This document shows, in pieces, positions 33,740 to 45,344 of a stretch of DNA of 45,842 nucleotides. The stretch spans positions 4,707,501-4,753,342 of the forward strand of contig WPIO01000028.1 of assembly GCA_009760855.2 (NCBI GenBank), written 5' to 3'. A program made the translations under genes and the position numbers. Within the stretch, counting starts at the first letter, position 1. Each line of letters starts with the position of its first letter. Source of the DNA: Cristatella mucedo. Taxonomy: Eukaryota; Bryozoa; Phylactolaemata; Cristatellidae. A model generated the notes under the pieces. That model worked only from the letters and a program-made list of their open reading frames with translations, was not told the DNA's origin and ran no database searches.

Positions 33740-34150
33740 AAGTATCTATCTGTAACTCAACAAAAGTTAACAGATTTAAGTGGGTGTTACTCAGGAGTTT
33801 TCTATGAAACTCAAACTGTGGTGGCTGGCAAAGCATAGGGTAGCCAACAGACTTTGTCTCACGCAACAAAAGAGAAAGTGAGAAGTGTGGCTGAGTCAGC
33901 AAGGGCGTCAAGGGAAGTGATTTACAGCTCAGGCCTACAGATGTGCCGTATAGTCAGCAGCAGGAGAGAGAGAGATGCTGTTATGGGCATCGTGAAAGTG
34001 AGTTTCAGCCTAAGATCTGCCCGCAAGATTCGCCCACCAGCGCTTCATGTTGTGCTGAGTAACGCAGCTAATCTATTGTCCAGACTCCATGGCAAAGAGG
34101 TTGAGCATGGTGCAGCAGTACAGCCAGGTATAAAGAATCAAGCCATACAC
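33740..34150 (-). mobile_element. LINE B copy, minus strand
   Basis: On the + strand it carries GTAGCCAACAGACTTTGTCT, CACGCAACAAAAGAGAAAGT, GTGGGTGTTACTCAGGAG and GTGCAGCAGTACAGCCAGGT, in the same order as the other LINE B copies. The minus-strand frame at 33911-33726 (SLLLRETKSVGYPMLCQP) corresponds to the NDMNPVGN region of the copy at 41.2 kb. Confidence 0.7.
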
Positions 34151-36559
34151 TTATGGGTCAGAGAAGTAGTTCTCCAGAAACATGAGCAGGATAAGCAAAG
34201 TGCACCCAACAATAGTACTCAATAAAGACAAATACATAAAACTGGCATGTGTAATCAATGCTGACATACCCAAAATTATATCAGAGGTGAAAGCACTTTT
34301 GTCAACGCAGCTGATATTTCCAGAGATTAGTCTGACCCCATGTCTTTTGCTGCTAATTTTGGGGATGGTAGATTAGACAACGGCTGAATTTTACAGGTGA
34401 GCTGTCAAAGATATATCCGTTTTAGAAGTTGATTTTTGCTTAAAGTGCTCAAAAATAAGCAAAGGCCACGCTAGGGTGCTCAAAATTCTGAGCCGCGTAT
34501 GCTGCAATACAATAAGCAACTGCAACTCCATAGATTAAAAGTAAGAAGCAGTGTGGTCATCCTAAGTTAAGCAAACTATCGAGGTCACAGGGCCATGTTG
34601 GTTGACGTTGAAGGCTTGAAGAACAGATTTCCTCCTGCAAGAGTACTGCTGTGGAATGATCCTTGAATCTCACATAGGACTGACTGGAATTAACTGTCTC
34701 TGTGAAGTAATTCCAGCAAGGTAGACTTTAAACACAGCCTACCTAAAACTCAATAGCCCCTCCCCTCATCGACTCGCCTAAAGAATTGTATGGACTGGTG
34801 AATCAATGTAAGGGAGGTATGCACATTCTTAATGTAGCATTCTATGATTGATCTGAAGATGATGTTAAAATTTGCTTGCTTATGAGTGCTCTTTTGAGCT
34901 TTTTTTCCCAGTAGCTACATGAAAATCTGTCGCATAGGTGCGTTATTACATACTGAACGTTCTTGCCAAAAAAAAGTGCAGCGCCATTCCATACTAGTGG
35001 ACAAGAAGTGAGAGAGCTGGACTTTACGCAGCCACAGGAAAATCTATTCGTATCACCTCAGGGAGCGTCTTATCTGAGTATGTCAATTCTGGCAAAGAAA
35101 TGTTTGTTGAGTTATGCATGAGAAGAATCAATGCCAACTCACATATAGGAAAATATTATAGATAGTAGGGATAACTCTTATTAGCCCAAGCCATTACAAA
35201 AGACTTAGAAGCTTATTCTAGCCTGTGGTAATAACCATAGGTGTCAAGTGTTATCAAAGAACATAGTAATTAACAGAAAAGCTGTGTGTTATTCAAATGG
35301 TGGTAATAGCCATAAACGTGATATAAATGCCAATGACTCGGCCGTGGCAAACCACTGAGTAAGTCGTTCTGAAGATACCTCTCTGGTCTGTCGACCACAG
35401 CTGGCTAAGTAGTTGTAGCTTGGAACCATGCAATTGTTGTTGAACACATTTATTCAAGAAATACACTGGAATTCGGCTCAACCACATGCGGTAAAATTTC
35501 AAGCCAAGACTGTAAAGCCCAAGGTTTTCTGATTAATGCTGAAGTTTCCAAAATGGTGCTTTTAATTCGGTGCGCACAGGTTCCAGTGACCCTAGAGCTT
35601 TGGCATGATCTCACTCCCAAACTCTCGAGTGCAATTGCCAACTCCACTATGGGAGTTCAAACTCATCACGGGCACCAGCCCCGTCTATTTTTTGTATTGA
35701 AATTGAAGTATATACATGCAAATAATATATATTATAATACCTTAGCAAACTTTAGATAATAATTTCTATTAATAGAGTATATACAATATAGATATATTTG
35801 AATTTATATGGTCGATATAGCAGTATCAATACATGTAAGCACTCGTACACTACTTGTAGAGAGTTTTGTATGTTATCACAGCTTAATGTGTAGTAGTTTA
35901 CAAAGACGTGTGTCTTCTTGCTTCAACTTGGGTATGATAGTCGCCTTGCCAAGTGGACCCCTATAATTCTGATCGCAGTGCCGAAATTCATAACGCGAGA
36001 ATTTTCACTCAATACACCCTCCTTGGAAGACATGTAGGGCAGTACAGGCCAGATGAGTAATCACGGTTATCTAAATCGCCTTTGGAAGGCTACCGAACGT
36101 GCACTAGCATTACATGGAACTAATTCCTTTTGCGCAGAGAAGATCAGAAGTTGCATTGCCAGACACCTAGCAAAGAAACAACGTACCTAGCACATGGGAC
36201 ATATTTGCGAAGACTGTCACTGCTGTGTCAGATTGATTGTTATTAGCTCAGACGTTCTTTGGCTTGGCTGCCATTGTGCAGACCAACCTCCCAAGTTCAT
36301 TGAGTGCCTTAATTTAGGCTTGCCCTCGTCCATTCGTTTGGATAAACTTACTCATGCAAACGAGTCGTATACAGTAAAGTGATTGTTTGCTGGCATTCTG
36401 CCCCTGGCTTTGGGGGGTCCTAAAAAACAACCCCTGAGAACGATTTTGTAACTGGCTATTGGCAGAACCCTGGCAGGACTTCTCAGTGTTCCCATGTGAC
36501 CGTCTCTCTCTGCTGCTTGGTGATTAGCTGCTTGTGTTGATGTTTCAGTTTTCTGTCAG
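34151..36559. other. AT-rich, nothing recognised
   Basis: No gene, RNA gene or repeat family is supported. Frames are all under about 70 codons. Confidence 0.4.
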
Positions 36560-36607
36560 CCGTCCTTATTGTATCAGAATGTCAAGCTAGAGCTCATGGC
36601 ATCCTCG
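36560..36607 (+). CDS. Possible micro-exon
   Basis: A good acceptor (GATGTTTCAGTTTTCTGTCAG, ending 36559) and a strong donor GTGAGTATG (36608) bound 48 bases, open in two frames. In phase 0 it reads PSLLYQNVKLELMASS. In phase 1 it reads VLIVSECQARAHGIL. Being 48 bases long, it would preserve phase between the exons at 5437 and 45686. No domain is recognised, so chance splice-like signals remain likely. Confidence 0.25.
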
Positions 36608-36903
36608 GTGAGTATGAATGTAATGGATCGATACATATCATTGTGTGCTAGTCCGCAGAATAACCTGCGAGCAGGCAAGCTATCAAGAATGGCATGCAGC
36701 ATTGCCCACGACCATCTAAGCTGGAAATACACGTGGGACAGTGCTATCAGGATCAACCATTTGCGCACCGAAGCGCGTTGCTCCTTACCAGAGTCCCGGC
36801 AATCGAGTGCTCTTATGCTGAACAGCATCTAGTACATGTACTCTGACACCGTCTCCCACTGCCCTGCAGCTTAGGTTGTTAAAAGGAGTGCAATCTAGCA
36901 CCG

Positions 36904-37314
36904 TTGAACGAGCCACTGTCTTGGATTTTGGATCAGGAGCGAGAGCATTATTGTCAGGATGAAGATGATGCAAACCGAGAAGTATGTGCCACACGAATAC
37001 ACGCCATGAGATTGAAAATGAGTAAGCGCTTGCGGACATGGCAGAGCTTTCCAGATGTTGACGTGGTGGAACGGTATAATGTCGTGGGGACTCCAATGGA
37101 TGGTACCGAATATCGACAGCTGCCCAAAATTGCGATTGTCAACATCTTATTTCATTTTTGTGAATGTTTAGCCAACTTGTGCATGCTGATCAGTGAATCC
37201 GATGGCATTTTGCTTGGGTACTGCCCAAAATATATTACTGGCAAACCCCACGAGCCTCAATCTGAAAGCTGGCGGCCAGCATCAGATGCTGATCTTAAGC
37301 AAAGCTACAATTAA
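36904..37314 (+). CDS. Unidentified open frame, 137 codons
   Basis: The frame opens at 36904 without an ATG at its start; the first ATG lies further in. It ends at TAA 37312. The peptide has an acidic stretch (HYCQDEDDANREV), a basic stretch (LKMSKRLRTW) and a hydrophobic stretch (IAIVNILFHFCECLANLCML). It matches no family I recognise. It lies in a less repetitive part of the window, just before a LINE B copy. It may be an exon, an old mobile-element ORF or chance. Confidence 0.2.
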   Translation: MNEPLSWILDQEREHYCQDEDDANREVCATRIHAMRLKMSKRLRTWQSFPDVDVVERYNVVGTPMDGTEYRQLPKIAIVNILFHFCECLANLCMLISESDGILLGYCPKYITGKPHEPQSESWRPASDADLKQSYN

Positions 37315-37339
37315 AATCTATGCTTCCACTTGCCAAGCC

Positions 37340-37810
37340 ATGATGTAATGTAGATGTGTATCTCCGTCTTGTTAACTCCACAAAGTCATAAAGACCCATG
37401 TAGGTGTTACCAGAAGAGGTTATATAGGCGCACGACATCAACAGCCTTAAAGAGGACTTTCGGTACGCACTTCAGTCAAACGGAGCCAACAGACTACGTG
37501 GGCGTCTCACACCATTGACAAAGAAAGTTGTGGAAGACATAGCCGGCAAAACTCAGGATAGCAGTTGTGACAGGTAGTGCATAGTAGCATGAGATAGCAG
37601 CTCAGGGCTGCTGAAAGCAAGAAAAAGGATGAAGCCATAAGTCGGACACGGCCAGTAGGAGAAGTATTGTCGTTGCGTTGAGGTAAGAGATTTTGGAAAA
37701 GCAAGTCCACATCTAGGACCTGCAGAGCTTAAGCTTCTCTGTCGTCAATGGTATTTAAGCAAAGCAATGGCCAGCCCTCATGATTCACGGTCAATCGAGC
37801 AGCAGAAGTG
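37340..37810 (-). mobile_element. LINE B copy, minus strand
   Basis: The + strand words GTTAACTCCACAAAGTCATA, AAGACCCATGTAGGTGTTAC, CCAACAGACTACGTGG, GAGATAGCAGCTCAGGGCTG and AGTCGGACACGGCCAGTAGG align with the copies at 24.7 and 39.4 kb. It spans roughly 450 bp. Confidence 0.75.
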
Positions 37811-38925
37811 CTGAAATGGCTGTTTCAGGAGCTCTGTGGGGAGTCATTTGCACGTCCTGGGTAGACGAGCTGTGCCCACACTGTCACACAGCCGCAAGTG
37901 TTACGCTGTACCATACGACACCAGAATACTCTTGATGACTGATACTTTAGTGCAAAGTGGAGGCCTCAGAATAGGCCATGTTAGCAAACAGCAGGACATC
38001 TGAAAAGCATGGCAGTGGTGGCTGTCTTGCTTACATCACGAACTGCAAAGAATTCTTCAATACCAAATCATGCATGGCCAATTATGTCTAGGTATCCAAC
38101 ATGGTGCTTGGTTCCAAGGTGTTGGCCAGTGGCCTCAAAGATTGGCGGCCCTCTCCACGAGTTTTTACCAGTTCTGATAGTACTAATATATAAGTCGAGG
38201 CACAGCACCATTAAAGAATCAAATCACTATCTAAACGCTTTGCAACGGCCGCGGGGCCAGAGAAGCACTAACCAAGAGAGTTAATTACAAGCAATAGCAA
38301 TGCTTGGACCAAGCATGCTAAAGCAAACAAGAAAGCACTCCGGGCCCTTGCTACTAGGCCCACTGTAGTAGCATGCACTGAGTCATGAACAGGTAAGCTA
38401 ACAAAGCACCAGGACTAAAGACAAGTTCAGTGGGGCACACGAAAGCTGAGAGGAACATAGTGGGAGTCTTAGCTGATCACTTTAAAGGGGATACAAAGTC
38501 AATTCTAGTTGTGATAGAAATGGAAGATAGTTCAGATTTTTGTGCCATCACAAACTGTATGCCCGATCACCTAAAGATTTCAATTTTACTACAACGAACT
38601 GGGATGACTGTAAGCGGGTGGGTGCAAGAGTGTGCACAGGTCGAGTGGAGAGGTCGTGTAGGTAGGATCGTATGGGTGAGTTAGGTGACCTGTAAGCAAG
38701 AGAGAGAATCTTGAAGTCGATTCCTATGCATCAGAATGAGTCATTGAAGTCAAGACAGAAGTAGTGTGCTGTGGAAACAAGGCCGCTGACGACAGATGGG
38801 ACAGCAGATGAGTTTGCCCTGTAACGATTAAGGGGTGCACGCTGGGAGTTCTGAATAAAGGAAATTGGAGTTATTGACACGATGTCACACGTATGTAATT
38901 AGTTTTAGCTGTGTAGTTATTCTTA
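37811..38925. other. Nothing recognised
   Basis: A 91-codon frame at 38009-38284 (+) has no domain. The 38500-38880 interval could hold an old LINE body leading into the tail at 38930, but no protein motif is readable. Confidence 0.35.
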
Positions 38926-38929
38926 TCTA

Positions 38930-39112
38930 CTACACTTGCATGGCTGACCCGTGCATGTCACCCCTAACCATGTTATTCATCTGGTTTATTCAGCCTGATA
39001 CCACTCACCATTCGAACGTGTTTCCTTTGCAGCAAATTTAAAGCGCCTAAAAAGAGATTGAGTTCTCTGAAGGCGCTTTAATCGATGTGTATTATACTAT
39101 TGTTATTAACTA
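38930..39112 (+). mobile_element. LINE A 3' UTR and tail, plus strand
   Basis: GTGCATGTCACCCCTAACCA, then TGTTATTCATCTGG. Next come TTTGCAGCAAATTTAAAGCG, CCTAAAAAGAGATTGAG, TTCTCTGAAGGCGCTTTAAT and an ATT-rich end. This is nearly identical in layout to 4145-4320. Confidence 0.85.
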
Positions 39113-39354
39113 AGTAGGCCCATGATGTTGGCAGTGTTCATCATGTGGACAGTTGGCGATTTGACAGTGGAGGAAATATGCCCATCGGATGACAAGTCGT
39201 TTTGGAACAGCTAGCCAGATTATTTCATCTGTCACTGGATTGATGCTAGGTGAACTTTAGCTTAAGGGTGAGGTCTTGCAACTTGAGGGTGACACGAGGC
39301 TTGCCCATAGCTAAATTAGTTGAATCTCTTTTAGCTTCAGGAGTTTGTGGCCAA

Positions 39355-39740
39355 CTAGCTGCAAATGTCGATGTATTGTAATGTATTCTCTGTCTGTAAC
39401 TCCACAAAGCCACAAAGACGATGTTGTGGTGTTACTGCAGAGGCGAGTTTTGTATAGCACACTCACAGCCTACGCGGCTTTTGCTGCGCGCATTCGAGTG
39501 GCCAACAGACTTCATGTCAAGCAACAAAGAGAAAGTGGGAAGCATACAGAGTCATGAGAGCAGTGAGAATGATGGAGTAGCAGCATGGAAGTAGCAGCTC
39601 AGGAACCGCGGAAAAGATCGAGGCCATAGTCGGCAGGCGGAGAGTAGTTGTCGTTGCATAAAGAAATCGATGCAGGCTCATTGGGAGCTTCTTTGCAATA
39701 GATCAAAAGGCTGCATCTCCGAATTCCTGGATACACACAA
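39355..39740 (-). mobile_element. LINE B copy, minus strand
   Basis: The + strand carries CTGTAACTCCACAAAGCCAC, GAGTTTTGTATAGCACACTC, ACAGACTTCATGTCAAGCAA, CAAAGAGAAAGTGGGAAGCA and GGAGAGTAGTTGTCGTTGCA, colinear with other LINE B copies. Confidence 0.8.
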
Positions 39741-39993
39741 AACTCTGTAGACACATACATCAGGACAAAGTGATTATCTCGACAGCAAGTAGGAACTGGT
39801 TTACTGCCATAGGTCGTGCTTCAGTTAGCCACCAACTATGCTACTGGCTTTAGCCCTGGACCAGACTGAAAAAAGAACTGTTTCTGACCTCCTTCCCAGG
39901 TGCCCTAGCTATAACCATATCTCTCAGCTCACTAAAAGCAGGCCGAGTGTCGCATTCGTCAAGACAGGGATATTGTGATGTCATGGTGGACTT

Positions 39994-40173
39994 AAATAAA
40001 TAAATAAATAATGAAATCCTAGCTGATTAAACAGCCTCTTTTTGTATAGCAACAGAAGAGCCTATACGGCTATCACCACTGCTTGCAGTGGCGATAAAGA
40101 ATCGCCCACAGCAGGAATCGAACCCACGACCTCGGGACCGAGGTCGAAGAAAGCAACCGCCTTACCTAGTGTG
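39994..40173 (-). mobile_element. SINE2 copy, minus strand, near full length
   Basis: On the minus strand the order is ACACTAGGTAAGGCGGTTGC, a tRNA-like head with B box GGGTTCGATTCC (near 40108), GGGCGATTCTTTATCGCC, GCAAGCAGTGGTGATAGCCG, GCTCTTCTGTTGCTATACAA and GAGGCTGTTTAATCAGC. It ends in a (TTTA)n tail. It serves as the reference for SINE2. Confidence 0.9.
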
Positions 40174-41050
40174 ATTCTCTGTCATTTATGTGTCAGCAGC
40201 AGACGATCATTTACCTAGCTTCAGTTTTGGATTGGGGCCTGGAAGTCGAGGTCAGCTTGGAGTGACAACTTACTAGCAAGCTTGGCTCCGGACACGTGAC
40301 GTACCCTTCGTCGGTGGCTTCAAAAAAACTGCTGGCCGAATGCAAACCGGAAAAGCCGACCAACTCGACGGCTGTGATTTGTGCAAAGGGTCAGCTTGGC
40401 TAGCCGACGAGTAGGCAGGGCCACATTCTGTCGACGTTAGCGTAACAATAGACTAGCCCTGCTGCTGATGCAACTGTCAACTTTTTGAGAGGCCTGCCCT
40501 TCTTACTTCTGTTGGGTCCTTTGTTTCTTTCGAAAGCACTTTGTCCCACCATTGTGACACTTCAGTGCTTGCTCAACCATTCTGTGAATGAGGACTGCCC
40601 AATGACAGTGCACCGTGATCGGTTGGCCTCGTGCACTTTTGACAAGCGATTGTCTCCGAGGTCTTCTTTCTTTCGCGAAGCAGTCGGACGCCTCGCTCGC
40701 CCTGACGCCCTGGCAAGCCCCCTTTGGCCAGCCGGTGCGTGGTCGCTCACCCGAGGTATTCCCGATGAGTGCGTTGTCGCTCGGCTCAGCTTGGCAGATC
40801 GGCCTGTAGCAGTGGGGCAGGGGTGCTGTGGTGTGCGGCCGAGGTCTACGTTGCAAAACGATGTGATCGCTAAACTAGCCCGGCCTGGTAGCTAGAGGTG
40901 AGTCGCGTTGGCTCGTCCTCCTCCTCGTGTCGCGGCCACAGCTTCGTTCGGTCTCGGCTGAGCGTGTGCTAGTGAAACGGTCTTCCAAGCTGGCATGCCG
41001 ATAGACTTTCGAGGGACTTCCGAGCGCAGCGTCGCTGAACATTCGTACTG
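40174..41050. other. CpG-richer stretch, no gene identified
   Basis: CpG frequency rises here. A + strand frame at 40485-40895 begins without an ATG and has a hydrophobic start (LPFLLLLGPLFLSKAL), but no domain follows. A CTAGAG-GTGAGTCG donor-like site lies at about 40897. The evidence is too thin to call a gene. Confidence 0.3.
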
Positions 41051-41300
41051 CCATGTCCGTCGGTAACTCCGAAAAGCCACAGAGACTAAGCCGGCCCTGT
41101 TCCTCTGGAGTGTTTTCTACCGCGCACTCCAAGCTCCGGCTGTTTTCGATGCGCGCGTGCAGCACGTTGCCAACAGGATTCATGTCGTTCAACAAAGGGA
41201 AAGTGAGAAGCATGTAAGCCCTGGTCGGAAGAGAAGTGACTAGCTTGGGATTGGCAGCAGCACTGGACCGCTCTTCGTTCTGCAAGGGCTGTGGAAGTGT
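41051..41300 (-). mobile_element. LINE B fragment, minus strand
   Basis: The minus-strand frame contains LLTFPLLNDMNPVGNVLHAR, NSRSLECAVENTPE and RLSLCGFSELP, colinear with the 33.8 kb copy. The + strand shows CGGTAACTCCGAAAAGCCAC and TTCAACAAAGGGAAAGTGAG. It is GC-richer than other LINE B copies. Confidence 0.65.
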
Positions 41301-41944
41301 GCTCCGCCGACTGGGACTCATCCGAGTACACGCATCTTCTGCCAATAGCGTTGCGCTAGGGCCAAGCCAATAGGCAAAGCCGGCAAGCTTGGCGGTTCGG
41401 CAGCAGACTTTTTCCCATTCGACCAAGCGAAAAAGGCAGCCAGTGCTTGAAAAGGTTTGCAGGACTCGCATTGTTCATATACTAAAAAACTGCTAGTGCA
41501 AACCCTTCATCTGATAACGAATAGTTGGCCCTTTTTTGTCCACCGAAATTCTTCTAGTAAACTTGTCTGACTCTTCCGTCTGATTTTGGGGTTCGTTTGC
41601 TTAACTCACAAGAAAAACGATACGACACGCTCTTTCTTTCAAGCTGGGCGATGCTCCTTTTCATAGCAGCGCATAAATCCATCTGGCGGTTCGGCTACAC
41701 GCTTTCTTATTTTGCTTAGCACCGCTTGTCTGCTAAATAAAGGAAAGGTGTGTACGGATGGTCAAAGATTAGCTGCAACTGCTTCGTGACCCGATGCCTG
41801 TCCGGCAGAGAGAAGGAACCTACAGGGGCGACGCAGTAGAGTTCGAAGTGATAGCTTCGCACCGCACTCGGCACGGCTTCACGGGGCACTGCTGATGAGT
41901 ATACTAAGCACGACCGCAGCCTCGGTAGCTCAATTTCGCGAAGC
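41301..41944. other. Nothing recognised
   Basis: No gene or repeat supported. Confidence 0.4.
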
Positions 41945-42120
41945 TTAGCCAGGTGCTTTCAGTATCAATCAAGAGTGGCTGCTGCTCTTTTCTTTACCCA
42001 GGTTGAGGGTTCAAGTCCTTCAGCCGGCGATCTTTTATTGCCCACTACAAGTGGTGGTGATAGCCGTCAGGGCTCTTCTTCTGCTGCTATATGCATGAGG
42101 CTTTTAGTCAGCCAACTTTT
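41945..42120 (+). mobile_element. SINE2 copy, plus strand
   Basis: The B box GAGGGTTCAAGTCC (near 42005) is followed by GGCGATCTTTTATTGCCCAC, AAGTGGTGGTGATAGCCGTC, AGGGCTCTTCTTCTGCTGCT and ATGAGGCTTTTAGTCAGCC. Confidence 0.85.
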
Positions 42121-42885
42121 GGCCCTAGAGTTGGATCGCTCGTGCCATCCCACCCCTCCTCCTCCTCGTCCTCCCCTCCTCCTCCTTCCCTCCTCTCTCA
42201 CTCCCCCCACACCAAAGCACCTAGCCACTTGCCCAGCACAGCTGACTGACTGCTGTCCTCCCCCAGCTGAGCAGACACTTTCGCGACCCAATGGTGGACG
42301 CTGCCGGCCTGAAAAACCAGCCACATTGCCACAGCTGCAGTAGTTTGGTGCTCACTGCCTGAGGAGGGGGTGTGTGTCTGTGTGATGCTGACACTGCTGT
42401 GGGTCTGCTTCTTTTCATGCCCCTTTAACCTTACCTCAGCCATGCCGGCGCCCTTCCTGCTGTACTCGGCAATTTCCATAATTGAGCTTGAGGCTGTTTT
42501 CTGTGGCTCCCGAGAACGCAGCCTACCGAATGCTGTGCACCGATGCCCTGTCGACCTTCCCCCACCCCCCAGCTATTAGCACGCCGGCCACGGCCCATGT
42601 CCCCTTCCAGATGGCTTGCAGCTGATCATGGCCAGCCTGGAGTTTTCGGCCATAGTTCGTTGGCTCGTTGCCCCCATTTCGCTTCAATGAAAGCCACCCT
42701 CCCCAAGTCTGATTGACCACTTTCTTCTTAATCAGGACCGGGTTGCCAGTGGTGACTGCAGCAGCATGAGCTACATCGAAACCATTTGAGACTTTGACTT
42801 GAGCGAACTCCACAGCCAGCCACGAAGTCACAGTGGGTCACAACAGCGGGAGAGCTAACTCCCTCGAGCTCACTCAAAGCCCCAG
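42121..42885. other. Nothing recognised; pyrimidine-rich patch
   Basis: A CCTCCT-rich patch lies at about 42153-42215. Frames on both strands lack domains. Confidence 0.4.
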
Positions 42886-42889
42886 CAGG

Positions 42890-43175
42890 CTTTTCGGTAC
42901 ACGTGCACAGGCACCGGACTCCATATCACTCAACGAAGATAAAGTGAGAAGCATATAGTAGTAGCAGCCCAGGAATTCTGTAAAGGATGCGCCATAGTCG
43001 GCAGCAGGAGAGTAGTTGTCGTTGCATAAGAGTTGTGGAAGCGAGTTCCGCAGTCTAGGAGCTGCAGAGCAAAAGCTTTTGTCCCCAACGATCTTCAAGC
43101 GATGGAACGGCACGAGATGGCTGAAACCGGTGCAGCAGTTCAGCTAGGTATGAACTGGCCAAGCCATGGCGGGCT
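42890..43175 (-). mobile_element. LINE B copy with readable reverse transcriptase C-terminus, minus strand
   Basis: The minus-strand frame from 43113 reads MPFHRLKIVGDKSFCSAAPR then LRNSLPQLL. This is clearly the GDRSFSxAAPRLWNSLP signature at the end of CR1/L2-type ORF2 proteins. It identifies the whole LINE B family as non-LTR retrotransposons. The following KTHLF-type segment is not readable, and the copy is truncated. Confidence 0.8.
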
Positions 43176-43834
43176 CCTTTTGGTGAGCACATACGTGCAT
43201 ACATGCATGCATGACTTCCCCTTTTGGTGGGCGATCTAGTGTATCGTCTCAAAGCTGTAGGGCCCTCTGATTGTTCACATCGCTAGATGTCTACGTTAGC
43301 GGGGCTGGTGGCCGTGAATGCTTGTGTGGTAGTGGAAGGTCGAAGGTTCGAGCCAGAGCAAACATGCCGAGAAGTAGCTTCTAGTTGGCACCTGCTGTAA
43401 TCCGGGTCACAGGATATTCGGCAAATCTGATGACAGCTCCTAGCTGGGCCACCTGACCTTTGATTTTCAAGTTTCATGAGGGGGAGAGGTCAAAGAATCT
43501 ACATTATAGGCAAGCTATAAAAAAAAAAACACCTGGCTAGCCTTACCCGTGTTTAGAAGTGTCGATTTTCGGCAGAGGTCATCGGTAGGCAGGAAATGCA
43601 GCATGGAGGCACTGAAGCAGTTAGTGTCTGTGTAGTCAGACAAGACTAGGAAAGGGGGCCGCCCCTAAATAAGAGTTGCATCTGGCAGTTGTGTTGCTTT
43701 ACGTGCATGTGAGCATTGCTTCAGGCTGCCATTCTCTGTGCCCTGTCTGAGGCTGGCAGTCTGTGTGTGACATGCACCCAACAGACAAAGAACAAGTAGA
43801 GTAGGATTGAGGGACAGACAGAGACAGGGAGAGA
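43176..43834. other. No gene; one tRNA-like motif
   Basis: GAAGGTCGAAGGTTCGAGCC near 43336 holds a good B-box-like word (GGTTCGAGCC), possibly a SINE head. The rest is unassigned. Confidence 0.35.
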
Positions 43835-43835
43835 G

Positions 43836-43875
<40 letters not shown>

Positions 43876-43876
43876 T

Positions 43877-43914
<38 letters not shown>

Positions 43915-43934
43915 AGAGAGGAGAGAGAGAGAGG

Positions 43935-44001
<67 letters not shown>

Positions 44002-44170
44002 CAAGAGAGACACTGAGAGAGACACAGAGTGAGAGAGAGAGACGGAGAGAAAGAGAGAGAAAACGAGAGAGAGAGAGAGAGAGTAACGAGAGAGAGGATG
44101 GGAGAGAGGAGGGAGAGGGAGGGAGAGGGGAGGAGGGAGAGAGGGAGAGACACACACAGAGAGAGTGAGC
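43835..44170. repeat. (AG)n-rich purine tract, about 330 bp
   Basis: The + strand is almost entirely purine, with (GA)n runs broken by GAAA, GGGA and CACA words. The long S/L-rich frames on the minus strand are translations of this tract. Confidence 0.95.
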
Positions 44171-44480
44171 AAGAGAGAATGCGGCTGTCGACCTAGGCAG
44201 TCGACCTAGCTCTTGTTCTGTAGTCATTGCCCCGAGCAGCCGTATGACTGACACCTGGCCAGAGCAAACAGCTCCTTGACCTCATTTTCTCTGCGGTGCC
44301 CTCCGGTTGTTGTCCAAAAATTAGCTTTCATTGTTCTCGTCACGGCTGTCAACAGCCCTCCTGAAAAAGGCCCAGCTCTGCCCCTTTGCCAGAGAGCCGG
44401 TAGTCACTAGCCCCGGGGCCACATCCCATCAATGCCATTCATTCGGTTTATTGCTACTTGGGGCAAGCCGGAAGCCAGGC
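44171..44480. other. Nothing recognised
   Basis: A short direct repeat, GTCGACCTAG, occurs at about 44186 and 44200. No gene is supported. Confidence 0.4.
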
Positions 44481-44489
44481 AGCTCACAG

Positions 44490-44890
44490 GCTATAGGCTC
44501 AATTAAGACAAGCAGCGTTTCGGGTATAGAATACACAATAAATATAATATTTCGATAACGGTAGTGAAAAAATACGTTGATACCGACGATAATCAAATAT
44601 CTCGGTGGGCACTCTGCTTAGGCTAGAGAGGAAGAGCATGAGCTTGCTCAGTGATAATGAGGCATGCGCTCCCGGCTTATTGCGTACATAAGAAATGAAG
44701 GCATGGTCTCCAAAGGGCTTGAGGTTGGTTAGAGACTCGGCTAAGTGATCAGACATGGAGGGGTCGACAGGAAACCTAAGAATCCATTATCTCAACGAAC
44801 TTAGCCTGGCCAAGTGAATAGTGAGCCTTAAAATGAATTACATGACGACGACGTCGATGTGTTGCTTGATAAGGAAAAGTGCACACCGTG
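44490..44890 (-). mobile_element. LINE A-type fragment, minus strand
   Basis: The minus-strand frame from 44756 reads LAESLTNLKPFGDHAFISYV, then a break where KAWNSLP should be. It matches NLKSFGDHAFSSYVPKAWNS of the 3.8 kb copy. The tail hairpin is not recognisable near 44490. Confidence 0.65.
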
Positions 44891-45339
44891 TACAGCCGGT
44901 CAACGTCGTAGGACATCGACGTGTCAAACCAAAGACTATCGATTTAAGTCGAGCATTTTGCTTGACTAGCGATTGGCTGGCAGAAGGAAAACGGGCTACT
45001 GTGACTGAAAACTACTGCGACTGAAAATGGGTTGCCTTAGGCTCTGCACTGCCACTGATTATGACATGGATGTAAACAGGTTTTCCCAAAGAGGGCTGAA
45101 TCTTGATTCTTTACCTGCCCGACCAGCATGTCTTTTGGGTTCATCTATGGGAAGCTGCAACCAGGTGTTCTCTAGGTATGCCCTTGTTTGTTTTTAGATT
45201 TAAAAATGGTATAAGTTTCCACTCGTTTTTGAGTACTCGTTTCACCTGCACGGTAGCCAGGGGATGGAGCAGCTTCAGAGCAACCGTCTAGGCTTGCCAT
45301 CCCCCAGTGCAGCATCTCCACCAAAGACAAGTGTTCGTG
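44891..45339. other. Nothing recognised
   Basis: A frame at 45103-45291 (+) has no domain. CTCTAG-GTATGC near 45174 is donor-like without an identifiable exon. Confidence 0.35.
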
Positions 45340-45344
45340 CTTGG

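Noticed and set aside
40485-40895. Frame with a hydrophobic start resembling a signal peptide
   Set aside because: It does not begin with ATG, and the downstream sequence shows no domain or convincing conserved composition.
43665-44254. Minus-strand frames of 157-177 codons rich in Ser and Leu, and a + strand frame rich in Arg and Glu
   Set aside because: They are translations of the (AG)n tract.
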